From: Zygnema circumcarinatum
Taxonomy: Eukaryota > Streptophyta > Zygnematophyceae > Zygnematales > Zygnemataceae
Direction: 5' to 3'
Length of the DNA: 64,000 bases
Assembly: GCA_037447605.1 (NCBI GenBank)
Contig: CM074804.1
Coordinates: forward strand, 6,551,948 to 6,615,947
Below are positions 36,922 through 49,100 of this stretch, one piece after another. Both the position numbers and the translations under genes were made by a program. How positions within the stretch are numbered: the first letter of the stretch is position 1; each line of letters opens with the position of its first letter. Under the pieces are notes generated by a model. That model was not told where the DNA came from and ran no database searches. It saw only the letters and a list, made by a program, of their open reading frames with translations.

Positions 36922-39900
36922 TTAGGAGTTCTTAAACTGACTGAGAGCTTCCTTAGTTGCTGCTGAGACCACAGCGTCCGATGCATTGGGAAGGTAGTAG
37001 TATTTTCCTGCAGGGTCAGAGGCAGTGAAAAAAACGTCAGACTAACCCGCACAGACATGCAACTGACGACAGATAGGTGGCAAACAAGGCAACATATGAC
37101 GCAAAGGACAAGTAAAGGAGTCGGGCTGGTAGAGGAAAAGGCATATTGCAGGACGTATTTTGATGAAGCAGCTACAATATACTCTCTAGCCCCTTTAGAC
37201 AGGTGTCGTCCACAGTGGCGCCCGAGGATCCACATCACTTACCGCAAGCAACTCTTGCGATCTCCTTAGCAAAACCCGTGGAAATGAACTTGTTCTCGCT
37301 GTCTATCACCAGCAGAGACATCCCAGCCTTATATATTTTCCCGGCAATATCCAGAATTTCATCCTGCACAGAGTCCATGCGCACAGCACAAACGAGGTGA
37401 GCTTGCAGAGACCTCCATGGGCAATCAAAGCAAAGACTCTAAAAGCACAAAGCTCGGACAAGAGCAAGATTGTTGAACCATCAGTTGTTAGCATCAGGGC
37501 CAGCACAGCAACATGGCGATAAACTTCCACACCATCAAAATGGAAGTGAGAAAGAACCCTTAGGGGCAGAGATCAGCAACGGCCAGGTGGAAGCCTAGTG
37601 CATTAGTCGCACAATCACAAACAAGAGCATTCAACTAGACACCGCAAGGGAACCAAAGCTTTACAGCTAGAACCATTGCTGTGCCTTTCCGCCTTTCACC
37701 GATGAACAGTACATCATTTCCATGAGTTCATGCAGTGATGGTGCAAAGTTTTAGATTCAGTTTTTCAGAAAATTTCAGAACTCCTGGATCTCAGAATTAG
37801 TTTCAAACAATTCCTTCATGCATGCACCTAAAGAGCAGCTATTTAGCATAGGACCTCATACTGAAGACTGAAGGTTTCTTTTCACCATATCGTTGTAAAC
37901 AACGAGTATGTGTGGTGCATGAACACATTTAATCATTGGTCCAGCTAAACTAAGTCAAATTCGGCCATGAAGAATGATTTAAACAGCTCCTAACCTTACA
38001 GAAGATCATCTAGGTGTGCTCAACTAGCAACCGGGCTTAAGCGCACCGGAGTGTCAATCGTTATTTAAAGACTCTACAATTGCAATCATCTGCTCACTAC
38101 CATAGATGAAAAGGGTACACGGGTTCTTCTTGTGAATTAACTGGATAAATCATCACTTGGAAGTGACCTAAACATTTTGACAATGTACGCTAAGACGAAG
38201 TCAATTAAAGAAACTGGCTTTGGCCTCATCCAATTATTATAGGTTCTGGATATCACCACGCGGTTGCATGCAACCAGTGAGAGTGGTGCATGAACGTCTC
38301 TAATCATTGGCCATGACCGCTCTTGAATCAGACGCAGACGCAGAAAAAGATCAGACGCAAAAAAAAGAATGCGTTGCTTCTGCACTAGATGCTGTATTCT
38401 GTACAGCAGCTATTTCCTGGCCTTGCAAAGCAACACACTGATATTGACTTCCATTTGACATCGCTTCGCCAGCCGCAGCCATTGTGAGAGATTTGGCCAT
38501 TGCTGGACTATTCTTGGACCATGACTTGTGAATCGAGGACTGCAGTGACAAAGGGGAATCCCCACCCTTGACCTTTACTTGAAAAAAAAAGACACTTGAA
38601 CTATGAGCATTAATGTCTAGGCACACCTATGCTATTACACTAAAGAATAAAGCACCCACCTTCAAATCCTTCTGACTGGGCTTGGGAGCATCTGGAGCAA
38701 TGGCGTCTGGATCCTGTAGACTTTTCTTCAAAGATACGTTGGCCCGACCATCAGTAATTGCCACAATCATCACGCGGCCCACGTCCCCAGATTTTTCCGC
38801 ATTAAGTCCGACTCTCACAGCCTGACAGCCCACCCAATACCTCGACATGGTCAGTGGAAGCTGAAGGGCAGTGATCTGGAGGAGATCCACATGGATTAGC
38901 TGTCTTTCATCCCAGTTATCAGATGGTTGGGAATGCTGCAGAGGACATTCTGAACGTGCCTGCAATCTGTCCCTGCTAAGGCAATGTTCGGGAAACCTCC
39001 ACAGCCTTCAACTAGAAGGTATGCCAAATAGTTTAGCACGCAATAAGAAGCAGACACAAAAAGCGAGGTAACATGCAACAATTGTATCTTGCGTGAAGGG
39101 CTACCGAAATGAACTGAAGTGCAGTGCATACTTTTTATGTTTAGACATACTAACGAGATCAACAATTCATTACCGTTGCAAGACCATGGGCCAATGGCGA
39201 ACCTCCACCACATGGCAGTCTGTCCAGGCGCTTCCGAGCCATGGCAATGGACCTCGATGGTGGCAGTAGCACCTCTGCAGCTTCTCCACGGAAGGGGATA
39301 ATTGCTACCTGAAATGCATGATTTCATCGTATACACTGTTAGCCTATACCAGGAAAAGCTTCTATATCAAGTGACTATGGCTGGTTATGCCCTTACCTGA
39401 ACATAACATCTATCCTTCGCTTCCATCCATACTTGAACATTTTTAGCATGCATACATTCTTTTTCTAGATGCATTGCAAGTCACAATTGTCTGAAATATA
39501 ATACTGGCTACCTCCTTTTCATAGATCTGTTTGTCAAAAGGGCAAACCTCGTTACGTGCGATATTCATGCACATGGCTGAAAAGAGAGAACAAACCAATA
39601 TTTTGAAAGAACTAGTCCCAGACACGTTTTTGCAACGGGGTCAAGGAAAAAAACTGATTACTAAACATAGATAACTGAACATACCTGATCTCGACTGGTG
39701 TAACTCTCAGCAAGTAGCTGCATGGCAGCTCCTTTCGCATTATTCATGCGGTTCAGTGCCATACTTCCACTAGCATCTACCACAAAAATAACCTGTGAAA
39801 AAAAGAAACACATCGACAACCTATCATTTTTCAGTGCTTTCAATGTGCCAAATTAAGAGACAGAACCTCTAGCGTTGTGTTCTGCTTTATTCCAAATACA

Positions 39901-42900
39901 TTTCAAAGACTAAACTCAGACCTACATGCTCAATCGGGAGGTTTTCAACAGCGACTTCAGCTGAGTACGTCAGAACTTGTCTACCTCATGACAAGATACT
40001 AAGAGGATTACGGCAGAAAACACAGCTAAACCATGGATATTCCCCTCCGACCTGCTGTGCACTCTCGCCTTCAAGGTGCTTGGACAGATTCTACAGATAT
40101 TGCGAGCCTTACACCTGCAGAACCTTATACCTGCTGGAACTACCTTTACAACGGATCTTTAGATACAAGTAAAATCGCTCTCGTTTTCAAACGGCGGAAC
40201 GAAATTTTTCACTAGACACACCCCTTCAGTCCGCCCCATTCCCTGTCCCTGTCCTATGCTCATCTCCCTCATTCACTTCATCGTCAGCCCATCCACCTAC
40301 ATTTCCAATTTCCTCCACCTTCCCACTCTCTCATTTATCCCATTCACTTCCATTCAATAAACCTCTGCGTACTTCAACCAATCAACCATCCCAATCTGTC
40401 CCACTCTCCCACTTCCTCCCTCTCCCCACCCTCAGAGCTGCGAGCAAAAGACAGGACATACGTTCACCTTGCCACCTTAAACCTGAGAAACGCGTAAGGC
40501 CGATTTACCAACTTCCGAATGACATCCTATTAACTATCACAATTTTGGTGCATGGGGATGCGATCGCGAACACGAAAGGCTTCTTGCATTCCCCATGAAA
40601 CCTTTTGATGGCGTCGCCATCGTGAGATCATGAGCGGTTAGAAGGATCAGCTAGCTACATTTGGTGTTGAGGGCAAGTTAATCGAACATAAGCAACGAGG
40701 TATCACATAAGCTCCAATGTGGTTGCTGCCTCCATTCAAAAGGGAACCACTATGTCTTTCTCCCCACGCTGCCTGAATCTCCCAAGTTCTGCCAGCTTAG
40801 GAAGGACATCATTTCCATGAAGCACAGTTATGGAGAGGTTGCCTGGATAAGCCCAAAGCTCTCACGCAGAATGGGGGTTCCACTTACTACCCTAAGCATT
40901 CTTCTGTAAACAAAGAGCCGTGACTCACCAACGCTCCAGCTTTGCGCGCCATTCTCTTCGCTCTCATGTCAACATTCTCCACGTATACCTTCCGTTCCGT
41001 TCCATTTCTTATCGCTTGCTGGCGCCTCAACTTCTGGTATGGAGCTGCTGCTCGCAAGGTTGCGTCCACAGCAAGCCTTTTCACCGGGCCCTGAACAATG
41101 GAGTCGAAAATTGATTGGATACTTCTTCAAAAATAAAGAATAAGAAATGGAATGTGGACTAGAGCAGATATTATGTTCAATATTCTAAGTGCTGAAGATA
41201 ATAAGCGAAGGAGGTTGATTGTATCAAAGCAGAAAATACCTTTGGAAACATGGGCTTAATGTATCGCCCCCGATCTTCAGAAAATATAACATTTTTGGCT
41301 CGCCCAGCTTTGCCCTTTGAGCGCTGCGCTTGCTGCGCAAACATGAGCAGCTGGGCGTCCATCATGCCACCCTCAGCGTCGAAAACAAACTCTTCAGGGA
41401 TCTGGTCTGCCTGCTGTTCCACATCTTCCTCGTCATCTTCCTGAACACAAAAACCTGTCGCATTAGATGGACGTGTTGAACCAAACACACGCTACTCTCT
41501 GAACAGTAAAAGAAAGATCCTATTTTTGTGCGACTAAGAAAAGAAAGAAAGTCAGAAATAGGTAAATGGTACAATACTCATATCTGATCCCCTTACTGAA
41601 GGACAATAACTTGCATCAGACAAACAAGTGACTCATTCCACTGCGATAGCTAGTGGAGACTAACCACTACCCTATCTTATGGATTCCTCAAAAACAACGA
41701 TACTACCACTATTTTGTTGAATGAGTCGAACATTTCACCTTGTCTTCCTCCTGTTCATCTTCTTGTTCATCATCGTTGTTCTGATCCTGGGCTTGAGGTG
41801 GTGGTGGGGGTGGTGGCTGCTGTTGTTGCTGATCATTCGGCATTTCGATGACAGTTGCTCTTGGAACAATCACCAACTCCACCTGCACAAAATTCTCCAA
41901 ATGCAATTGTGTAAAGGAATGATACAAGCAAATTACAACCAACAGTTTGACTTGTAAGGATTAGAAAAATAAACGCAGCACTTACAGCTTTCCTCAAATC
42001 ATCTGCGCTGACTCTTTCACGTCCCTCAAGTGCTGCTGAAGCTTTTGCAACACGCACAGCATATAATTCTGCTCTGTGTCCCTGCATCCCAGACAGCTTG
42101 CAAAGTCTGCTTGCATAAAGGAATTACAATACATTCATGGTTAACCTCAGCAACTAAACATTATACAGAGAGGAAAAATCAAATCGCATCATTGCAAGTT
42201 CATGCAACTTAGCTCTGATGCACATTCACTTGTAGAACCATCGTAAGGGTCACAAAGAGTATCTGTTAAGTGAGTTCAAGGATGAAGAATTTACGTCAAA
42301 GTTTGCTTCAAGTTACCTGGCACTGGCCTCGAATCGCCTCTGTCACCAAGTATTTCATCTGTTCCCTACTAATTTTCACATCCTTTAACCATTCTCGAGC
42401 AAGTATAACCTGCAGTGTAACCGCACAAAGGTCATCACCACCTGTCAGCATACATAGAGAAACCGAATGAAGTGAAGACTTTAGCAGGGAATTTTTCTGA
42501 GGGCGGCAAGTAAACAACAGTTTCTGAGCACGATGGATCTCCTCTGGATATGCTGGCTATGGGACGATCTAATAGAATTGTAAGGTCACCTGCCATCTTC
42601 AGCTAAGTACGTTTGCTTGGCTTGAGCCCCAGAATTGCGCTTTACTCACAAGAGCTCAGGAACTTCTGGGATTTGCTTAAAGATACCAGATTTGTACCTG
42701 TGTCCTTGCTGTTTCTGTAGCTTCCTTCGAATCTTGAAGAACGTCCGTAGCAGAGTTCTGAAATCGAGTGGCTATATCCACTGCCGCAACTCTATCGTCA
42801 AAGTCAGGTACAACATCAGCACTGCACAGCAAAACAGCTCACCAAAAAATAAAAACGTAAGTGCTTACGCCGATTAACATATCTGTTGACCGTTCTTTAG

Positions 42901-45012
42901 TAAGTGCAACTAAACTGGCTAAGGAGCATACAAAGCGTTGACCTAGCAGAGTCAATAACAGAATGTCAACAACCAGAATCCATCAACCAGGAACATAAGA
43001 GGGAGAAGGGTAATGGCCAGATGCAGCAGGTTGACACAAGAAAGAAGACTATCTGAAATCAAGACCGAGACCGAGAAACCAAGAGAAACAAAATTACAAG
43101 CCAAAACCTGTCATAAAATGGAAAATGTTTAAAAAGAAAGAGTACATGTCCGTTCTCCTCCACGTAACATGCCAGCCCGGCTTGCGGGCTCAGATTCCTC
43201 CAGGTCCATAAAGAGAAATGGCAAAAAGAATTGCTAACCTCAGCGTTACTGCAATACGGTCGAGGAGATGCTCCCTCACATTGCCTTCTTCTGGGTTATA
43301 AGTGGCGATAAGAAGTGGAGCGCATGGATGTTTAAAGCTGATTCCTTCTCGTTCAATCACATTAACTCCGTCAGTAAGAACATTGAGAAGAAGATTGCTG
43401 ATGCTATCATCTATAAGATTGATCTCGTCCACGTAGAGCACACCCCTGTGAGCTTCTGCCAACAAACCCGGTTGGTATACTGTAGTGCCTGATCGTACAG
43501 ATTCTTCTACATCCACTGAGCCGATAAGTCGGTCTTCAGTAATCCCGAGTGGAATCTGATACAGATGAGAAACAATTCAGTCAATACGCCAGAGTTAGGC
43601 ACACTAGCCGGAACAGCCAAAGGAGAGATCCCTTGAGTAGCATTACCCTTCAAGACAACCCGAAACACAAGTTTGCAATTCGTCAATGTTAAAGTGAAGC
43701 ACCTGGATAAATGGGGCCTTGATAATCCTAGTCTTTATGCTGCCATCCTCGTTGTATTGTAATCTGCCTGCCAATCCTTCCTCCCACCTGCAAGTAGCTA
43801 TTGCAAAGCTTCAGCGCCATAGAGAAAACCTAAAGGAGTTCAGAGCTGACACATGGCAAGTAAACTTGAGGCTTCCCAACATACGCTATACGGGAAGCGC
43901 AGAATTCTAGCTCGACATCGAGTAATCGTACAAATGTAAGGGACGTCTTCAACGTAGCACAAAAAGCAATGAACAAAGTTGCAATACACTAGGAACCTTA
44001 TAATTGATTTGGCAGACAGACTGAAAAGAAAAATTCAGAATCTTAACTTAAGTGGGAGAAGCATTCATCTTCAGCAGCCTGAGAAACATGACCTAGAAAC
44101 ATTAGCTGAACGAGAATCCACCACTGTGCAAATTACGATGGTTCAATAATACTCACTCTTCAGGACAATTAGGGTCAGCATTCGCCATGCTACCCTCTAC
44201 AATCTCAATTGGAGGGATAATAGAATGGAGTCCTCTTGCCATGACGGTCTTCGCTGTACCTCGCTTGCCTGCTATGGCAATTCCTCCCATTTTGATGTCA
44301 ACAGCTCCTAACAATAGAGCTGACTTAATTGATTCCTGCACACAGAGAACATAGAGCATCAGTACCGTCAATCATTCCAACTTCACCAGAGCTACAAAAA
44401 GAACTGAAATAACAAACATCTGTAGAACCGACACAAGAAACTACCAGAAAGGACGCATTGGTGAGTCATCAAGCAACTCATGTCTCATCGATTGATACGC
44501 ATGCAGGCTCAAAAGAACAAAAAACACATCGCCCTGTTTCTCATTACCTGGCCGACGACTGATGCTAATGGAAAGTATTGCCTTCCGAAACGGTCCCTCT
44601 CTTCGTCAGCACCAATGTCGGCCACATCTGCACCATTTGCAGTCTCCGCCCGAGATGGAGCTTCGGCCTCTCGAGCAGTATCCACTGTGGCAATAGCTCT
44701 ACAAACTTGCTTCCCTTGTTTTTGCCGTCGCCGTCTGCTTCGATGTGTCAGCTTCTGACCTGCTAAGCCATCCACTACTACTCTCTCTGCAATAGCACCG
44801 CCACTGAAAGAACTTTCCAAGGCTATGGCAGACTGAGAGCCGCTTGAAGTCGCTGAGGGCAAGCAACTGTGGCAATCATCACGGGCTCCAAAGCGGGTTT
44901 GGGGTCCCGCCTTCATCACAAAGCTAGCTGCTCCGGGCCCCGAACAACTGCTCCCTGCCAACTGAACAGCATGCTGAAATCGCGCACACAAGTTTGACAC
45001 AGCGGCCGCCAT
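36922..45012 (-). CDS. CHLD: Magnesium chelatase subunit D (CHLD)
   Basis: Plastid ATPase-like subunit that, with CHLI and CHLH, inserts Mg into protoporphyrin IX in chlorophyll synthesis. Fifteen exons, high to low: 44548-45012, 44157-44335, 43703-43787, 43239-43555, 42698-42821, 42317-42409, 41986-42081, 41739-41882, 41240-41440, 40929-41090, 39685-39792, 39174-39308, 38660-38821, 37243-37363 and 36922-37007. Every phase agrees; about 825 residues. Residues 1-155 contain a long transit peptide and basic stretch. The AAA+ module has GKRGTAKT (178-185) and [11 protein letters not shown] Gln/Pro/Asp/Glu linker follows ([12 protein letters not shown] near 471-482). The von Willebrand-type integrin-I domain has MIDAS DASGSM near 628 and [14 protein letters not shown]. 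The C-terminus ends [21 protein letters not shown]. The longest intron (39793-40928) holds the ATTTGATGGC-like motif at 40607. Confidence 0.97.
40605..40636. repeat. TTTTGATGGC..GCCATCG dispersed palindromic motif
   Basis: One of three near-identical motifs in the window (also 20680 and 59517): TTTGATGGC, 2-5 bases, GCCATCG, then TGAGATCA or a close variant. Here it lies in an intron of CHLD. It looks like the terminal or internal signature of a dispersed repeat. Confidence 0.6.
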
Positions 45013-46196
45013 GCTCCTCTACTTTCCGTCCCAGGTCACCCCCGCTTCTCTCTCCACTCCCTTCCGACAGCTAAGCCCCGTCTCCTCACCCACACTCCTG
45101 CAAACACTCTGCGAAGAGCGCCCCCCTGCGTCAAGCAGCCGGCATCCTGAGCGGCTGCTCGCTCAGAGAGCCTCGAGAAACTGCCAAGAGGGAGAGGACG
45201 AGAGAGGGAGAGGGCGAGAGAGGGAGAGGGCGAGAGAGGGAGAGGGCGAGAGAGGGAGAGGGCGAGAGAGGGAGACGGCGAGAGTGGCCTGAGCGAGGGG
45301 GCGAGAGAGTGATATGAGAGGGAGGCAGCCAGCGAGGGGGGCGCAGCGCAGGCGAGAGAGGAATCCGCAGAGGATTTAGAGGGAGCGCGGCGGCCAATGG
45401 CGGAGCCGCGCGCCGCCAGCGTGGCTCGCCCTCCCGCTCTCCCACAGCCCCACTCCGTCCGTACGTCCGTCCGCCCGCCCGTCCGTCCGTCCGTCCGTAC
45501 GTCCGTCCGCCCGCCCGTCCGTCCGTCCGTCCGTACGTCCGTCCGCCCGCCCGTCCGTCCGTCCGTCCGTGCGTCCGTCCGCCCGCCCGTCCGTCTGTGC
45601 GTCCGTCCGTCCGTCCGTCCGTCCGTCCGTCCGTCCGTCCGTCCATCCGTCCGTCCGTCCATCCGTCCGTCCGTCCGTCCGTGCGTCCGTCCGTCCGTGC
45701 GTCCGTCTGTCTGTCCGTCCGGTCCGTATGTCCGTACGTCCGCTTTCCCTCTTCCAGGTACCCACCGTACTGAGGGTGTCTGCAACATTCTCCGGCAGCG
45801 AGGTGAAGTGAACGCGAATCCATGGTGGCAAGCCCGCTTGGAGGGAGGGTGAGACCACACGAGTGGGTCGCGGTGAGCCAAAAGGAAGATTCTAAGTTCC
45901 CAAAGGCATTGGGATACCACCCACCCCCCCCCCCCCCACACCCGCCTACCAAACAAATGCATGTATTTATAAACGCCTTTTTCAAACCAACGCATTAATT
46001 TCAAACGAGCAGAGAGCATCTCAAAGGGATGGGACAAGGCATAGAGTGAAAGTGAGCAAGAAGCACAGTTCCAGCAAGAGTCGAGCCTGGCGATGAGTTC
46101 TCAGCTTGTTTAAAATACACAAAAATACGTTACAAAGTCAATGTACAAGTTCCCTGTATTTGGACGGCCGACTAAATATAAATCTCACAATCGCAG
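45013..46196. other. Upstream region of CHLD and 3' flank of the TMEM8-like gene
   Basis: Starts with the CHLD 5' flank: GAGAGAGGGAGAGGGC microsatellite (45190-45290), then the CCGT array (45455-45752). A C-run at 45922-45937 and the 3' flank of the upstream minus-strand gene follow. Open frames here (for example a poly-TDGR reading) are repeat artefacts. Confidence 0.6.
45455..45752. repeat. (CCGT)n array with 32-bp higher-order unit
   Basis: About 300 bp of GTCC/CCGT tetranucleotides. The first part has a higher-order period of 32 bp: three to four GTCC units, one GTAC, two GTCC, then CCGCCCGCC, repeated about four times. It then decays into simpler GTCC repeats with CATCC and CTGTCC variants. 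It sits 440-740 bp upstream of the CHLD start codon. Confidence 0.92.
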
Positions 46197-49100
46197 CTAG
46201 TCTTCTTCCGACATCAACGAGCTGCCTTCACCATAGCGGTCGAGGAGAGTTCTGTCTTCATCATCCAGGAATTCCATGGTGTCCAGAGGCGCCGTTTCCA
46301 GCCGCACTCCTTCTATTCCTGCAGCCGAATCCGGGCTCCGGGGGGGCAGGGGAGTCTCTGCTATGGGAGATTCCGTTGCGCAGAGGAAAAGGTAGGCGGA
46401 GGAATAAATACTCACATGCCAGAGACTGCACATGCCAAGGACGGAAAAAGGCTAAGTTTTGACACCTTGCGATTCTTGCACACCGATCTTTCCCAAACAT
46501 AGGGAATGTGGCTGGATACTGCAATGTGAGAGGAAGTCATGCTCACTGCCATGCATGCAACTGAGCATGGCATCAAAGAATGAGACAACCTGGACAGAAG
46601 GAAACAACTTGAACCGTAGGGCACGTAAGTGCAGGTATTGCCCCCTAAATGCGGCCACCTTCCCTGGAATTGGGATAGACGATGATAAGAGAAGATAAAA
46701 GAACTATAGCAAGCGTACAGAGGAACATGCAGTCGATCGAGCTGGGCTGACCTGTGCCAAATCCAGTAGGTAGCAGCCGTTTCATACCACCAGTTGAGCT
46801 TCGAAGCAGCGAGGGCCATGAAACCGGCGATCAAATACGGCCACCTATATCTGACCACCACTCGCTTAAAGAACTCCGCCACATCTACAAGCCAATCGCT
46901 CCATCTGCGCACAAGTAACAGTATCAATATTTCAAATCAAGTACTGGAGAGAATCAAGGAGCTACCTTTTCCTAACTACCATTGGCAAGTTTTGCACGAT
47001 CTGCCTCCCAACAAACATACCTTTGTGCACATCTGATAGTGCCCACGCAGAACACAAGGAAATTTTGAACCAGGAGACGAAAGGGAAGAGTTAAAAAACC
47101 ACTAAAAAAACTCAAATTACAAATCAACAGCTACGCTAGAACTTGCACACATATGGAATAAAAGCTGTGAACAGACAGATATGATATTCAATACACGGTA
47201 ACAAGCCAAAGGAATGTGGTACAACACTCGCCAAGGGATAATCCTTCCTCTGCCCTGCCTCCCTCCCATTCCCAGCCATGTTACCTTCCCCGGTCGGTCC
47301 AGTATTCTCGCCATGGCACCGGCCTGAAGATCTCAGTGCGAGCCTGCTGCTGCCAGAGGCGGCGCCCTCTTGCAAACTCGAGAGTCCAAGCCATGGCGAG
47401 GGCTAAGAAGCCCAGGAAAGCAACTATGTAGATGTTGGTGCCGCTGCGACGGAGGTCAAAGCATGACAGGGCAAATTGGCCATAAGAATGTTTCCAAAGT
47501 GCAGAAAGAGAATGCAAAGAATGTCAAGGAAGGGCCACTTTGTCGTCATGGATTGATCTCTGCACATATTCATTGTAGATTGGTTGTGAATGACGAAAGC
47601 TGACAGATTAGACATGAAAGGACAGGAGCTTGAAGGGCACATACGTCAAACTGAAGGCATAGCACCAGTTTCAGTTCCAGTTTCAGTTTCAGTTTCAGTT
47701 TCAGTTTCAGTTTCAGTGGCGCTTGATATGAGATTCTGAGGAGCATCGAACACACCTTGTGGCTCTATCCCGTGCAATCAACGCATCCACAATGGTAAAG
47801 CAGACCATGGCTGTCAATTTAGCGTGGGGCGGTGGTGCAGCGATGAATAGGAAGGTGGCAACCACCGCCATGAATGAAAGGAAGAAATCAGCAAACTGCC
47901 AAAACCACAATTCCAATAGAAGAGAATAGGATTAAAACTAGACTGAACCTCCTCCATAGAATATTGGGTGTCAAGGCCCCATTTCCCGATAACAAGAATG
48001 AGACGCAGATTCAGAAAAAAGAGACTATATGCTCGATTGGAGAATCTTATGCATGCCGTGTGAAGAAATAGTAAGGGCAAGTAGCCAGCAAACGTAAGAA
48101 GAAGTGGGAGGCGTTCAACAGGTTCAAGAAATATAAGAAGGAAGATAACTTTTGGCCTTGCAATCTTTTGCGAACATTACTATTATACAGTTATCTGAGT
48201 AGGAACTGACGTCTCCAACCCTACAACATAGAAAAAGTCATTGCTTTAACGGCCTTGTCGAATCCTGTCGACTGAGATTGTAGCCACAATATCTCAGTCA
48301 TTTACGCCGTCTCGGCAATAAACCCCAAACAAGCAAGTTCTAACGTGGACTGCCAACCTAGTGAGTACGGTGTAGAGCACGTTTGAACCCACTCGATGAA
48401 CATAAAAAGTGTTAAGGTTCCTCTGGACACTACTTTTTTTTTATTTGATCTCTTCATGCATATGCAAAGTACATCTTTCCAGAAGAGCTTACTCGAATCT
48501 GAAAACAACCGAGCTAGGAAAAAACAGTAGTATATTGACTTGTTGAGAATGTCAAATATGCGACCATACAATCATAATCTAGTTTGGTTCTTCAAAATAC
48601 CGCTGCTTTTGTCTCGAGGTGTGGTCATCACGTAATCTAGATCATGCATGTTATCGTACAATCTAGGTGGCATCTACACAACGAAACAGTGCAGCCTATG
48701 ATGCTATTCTTCAGTATTATCCATTGATGAGAGGATCCGGCATCCCCGTCACTGAGCATTTCAGAAACCTAAGGCCGACCATAAACCAAGAGAATCTTAA
48801 AATGGGAAAACTGCCTTACCTGTAGAGTCCAATAGTCCGCAGCGCACCAACCGTCAGAATCGCAGGAATGGTAGATGGCACTTGAAACTCCACTCGTGGT
48901 ATATATAACCCACTCCGCATAAGCCTGCAGGAATAAAGTTGGCATCATGAGCTTTTGTGATGCAACCTTGGGCTCTGCCACGTACGACTCACAAGACTCA
49001 GAAGGTGAGCAATAGAACAATGTCGAACACTCAGTAACTTTTGACAGGCCGACCCAAACTATGCAAGTTTAGCAGTGTCTGTCAAGAAATGGTGTTGAGG

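Noticed and set aside
38351-38578. Open minus-strand frame after CHLD exon 13 that could be an extra exon
   Set aside because: Skipping it joins KDLK directly to [11 protein letters not shown], which is the known CHLD sequence order; including it would add about 75 foreign residues.
45036-46037. Minus-strand frame rich in TDGR repeats
   Set aside because: Direct reading of the GGAC/CCGT array upstream of CHLD.
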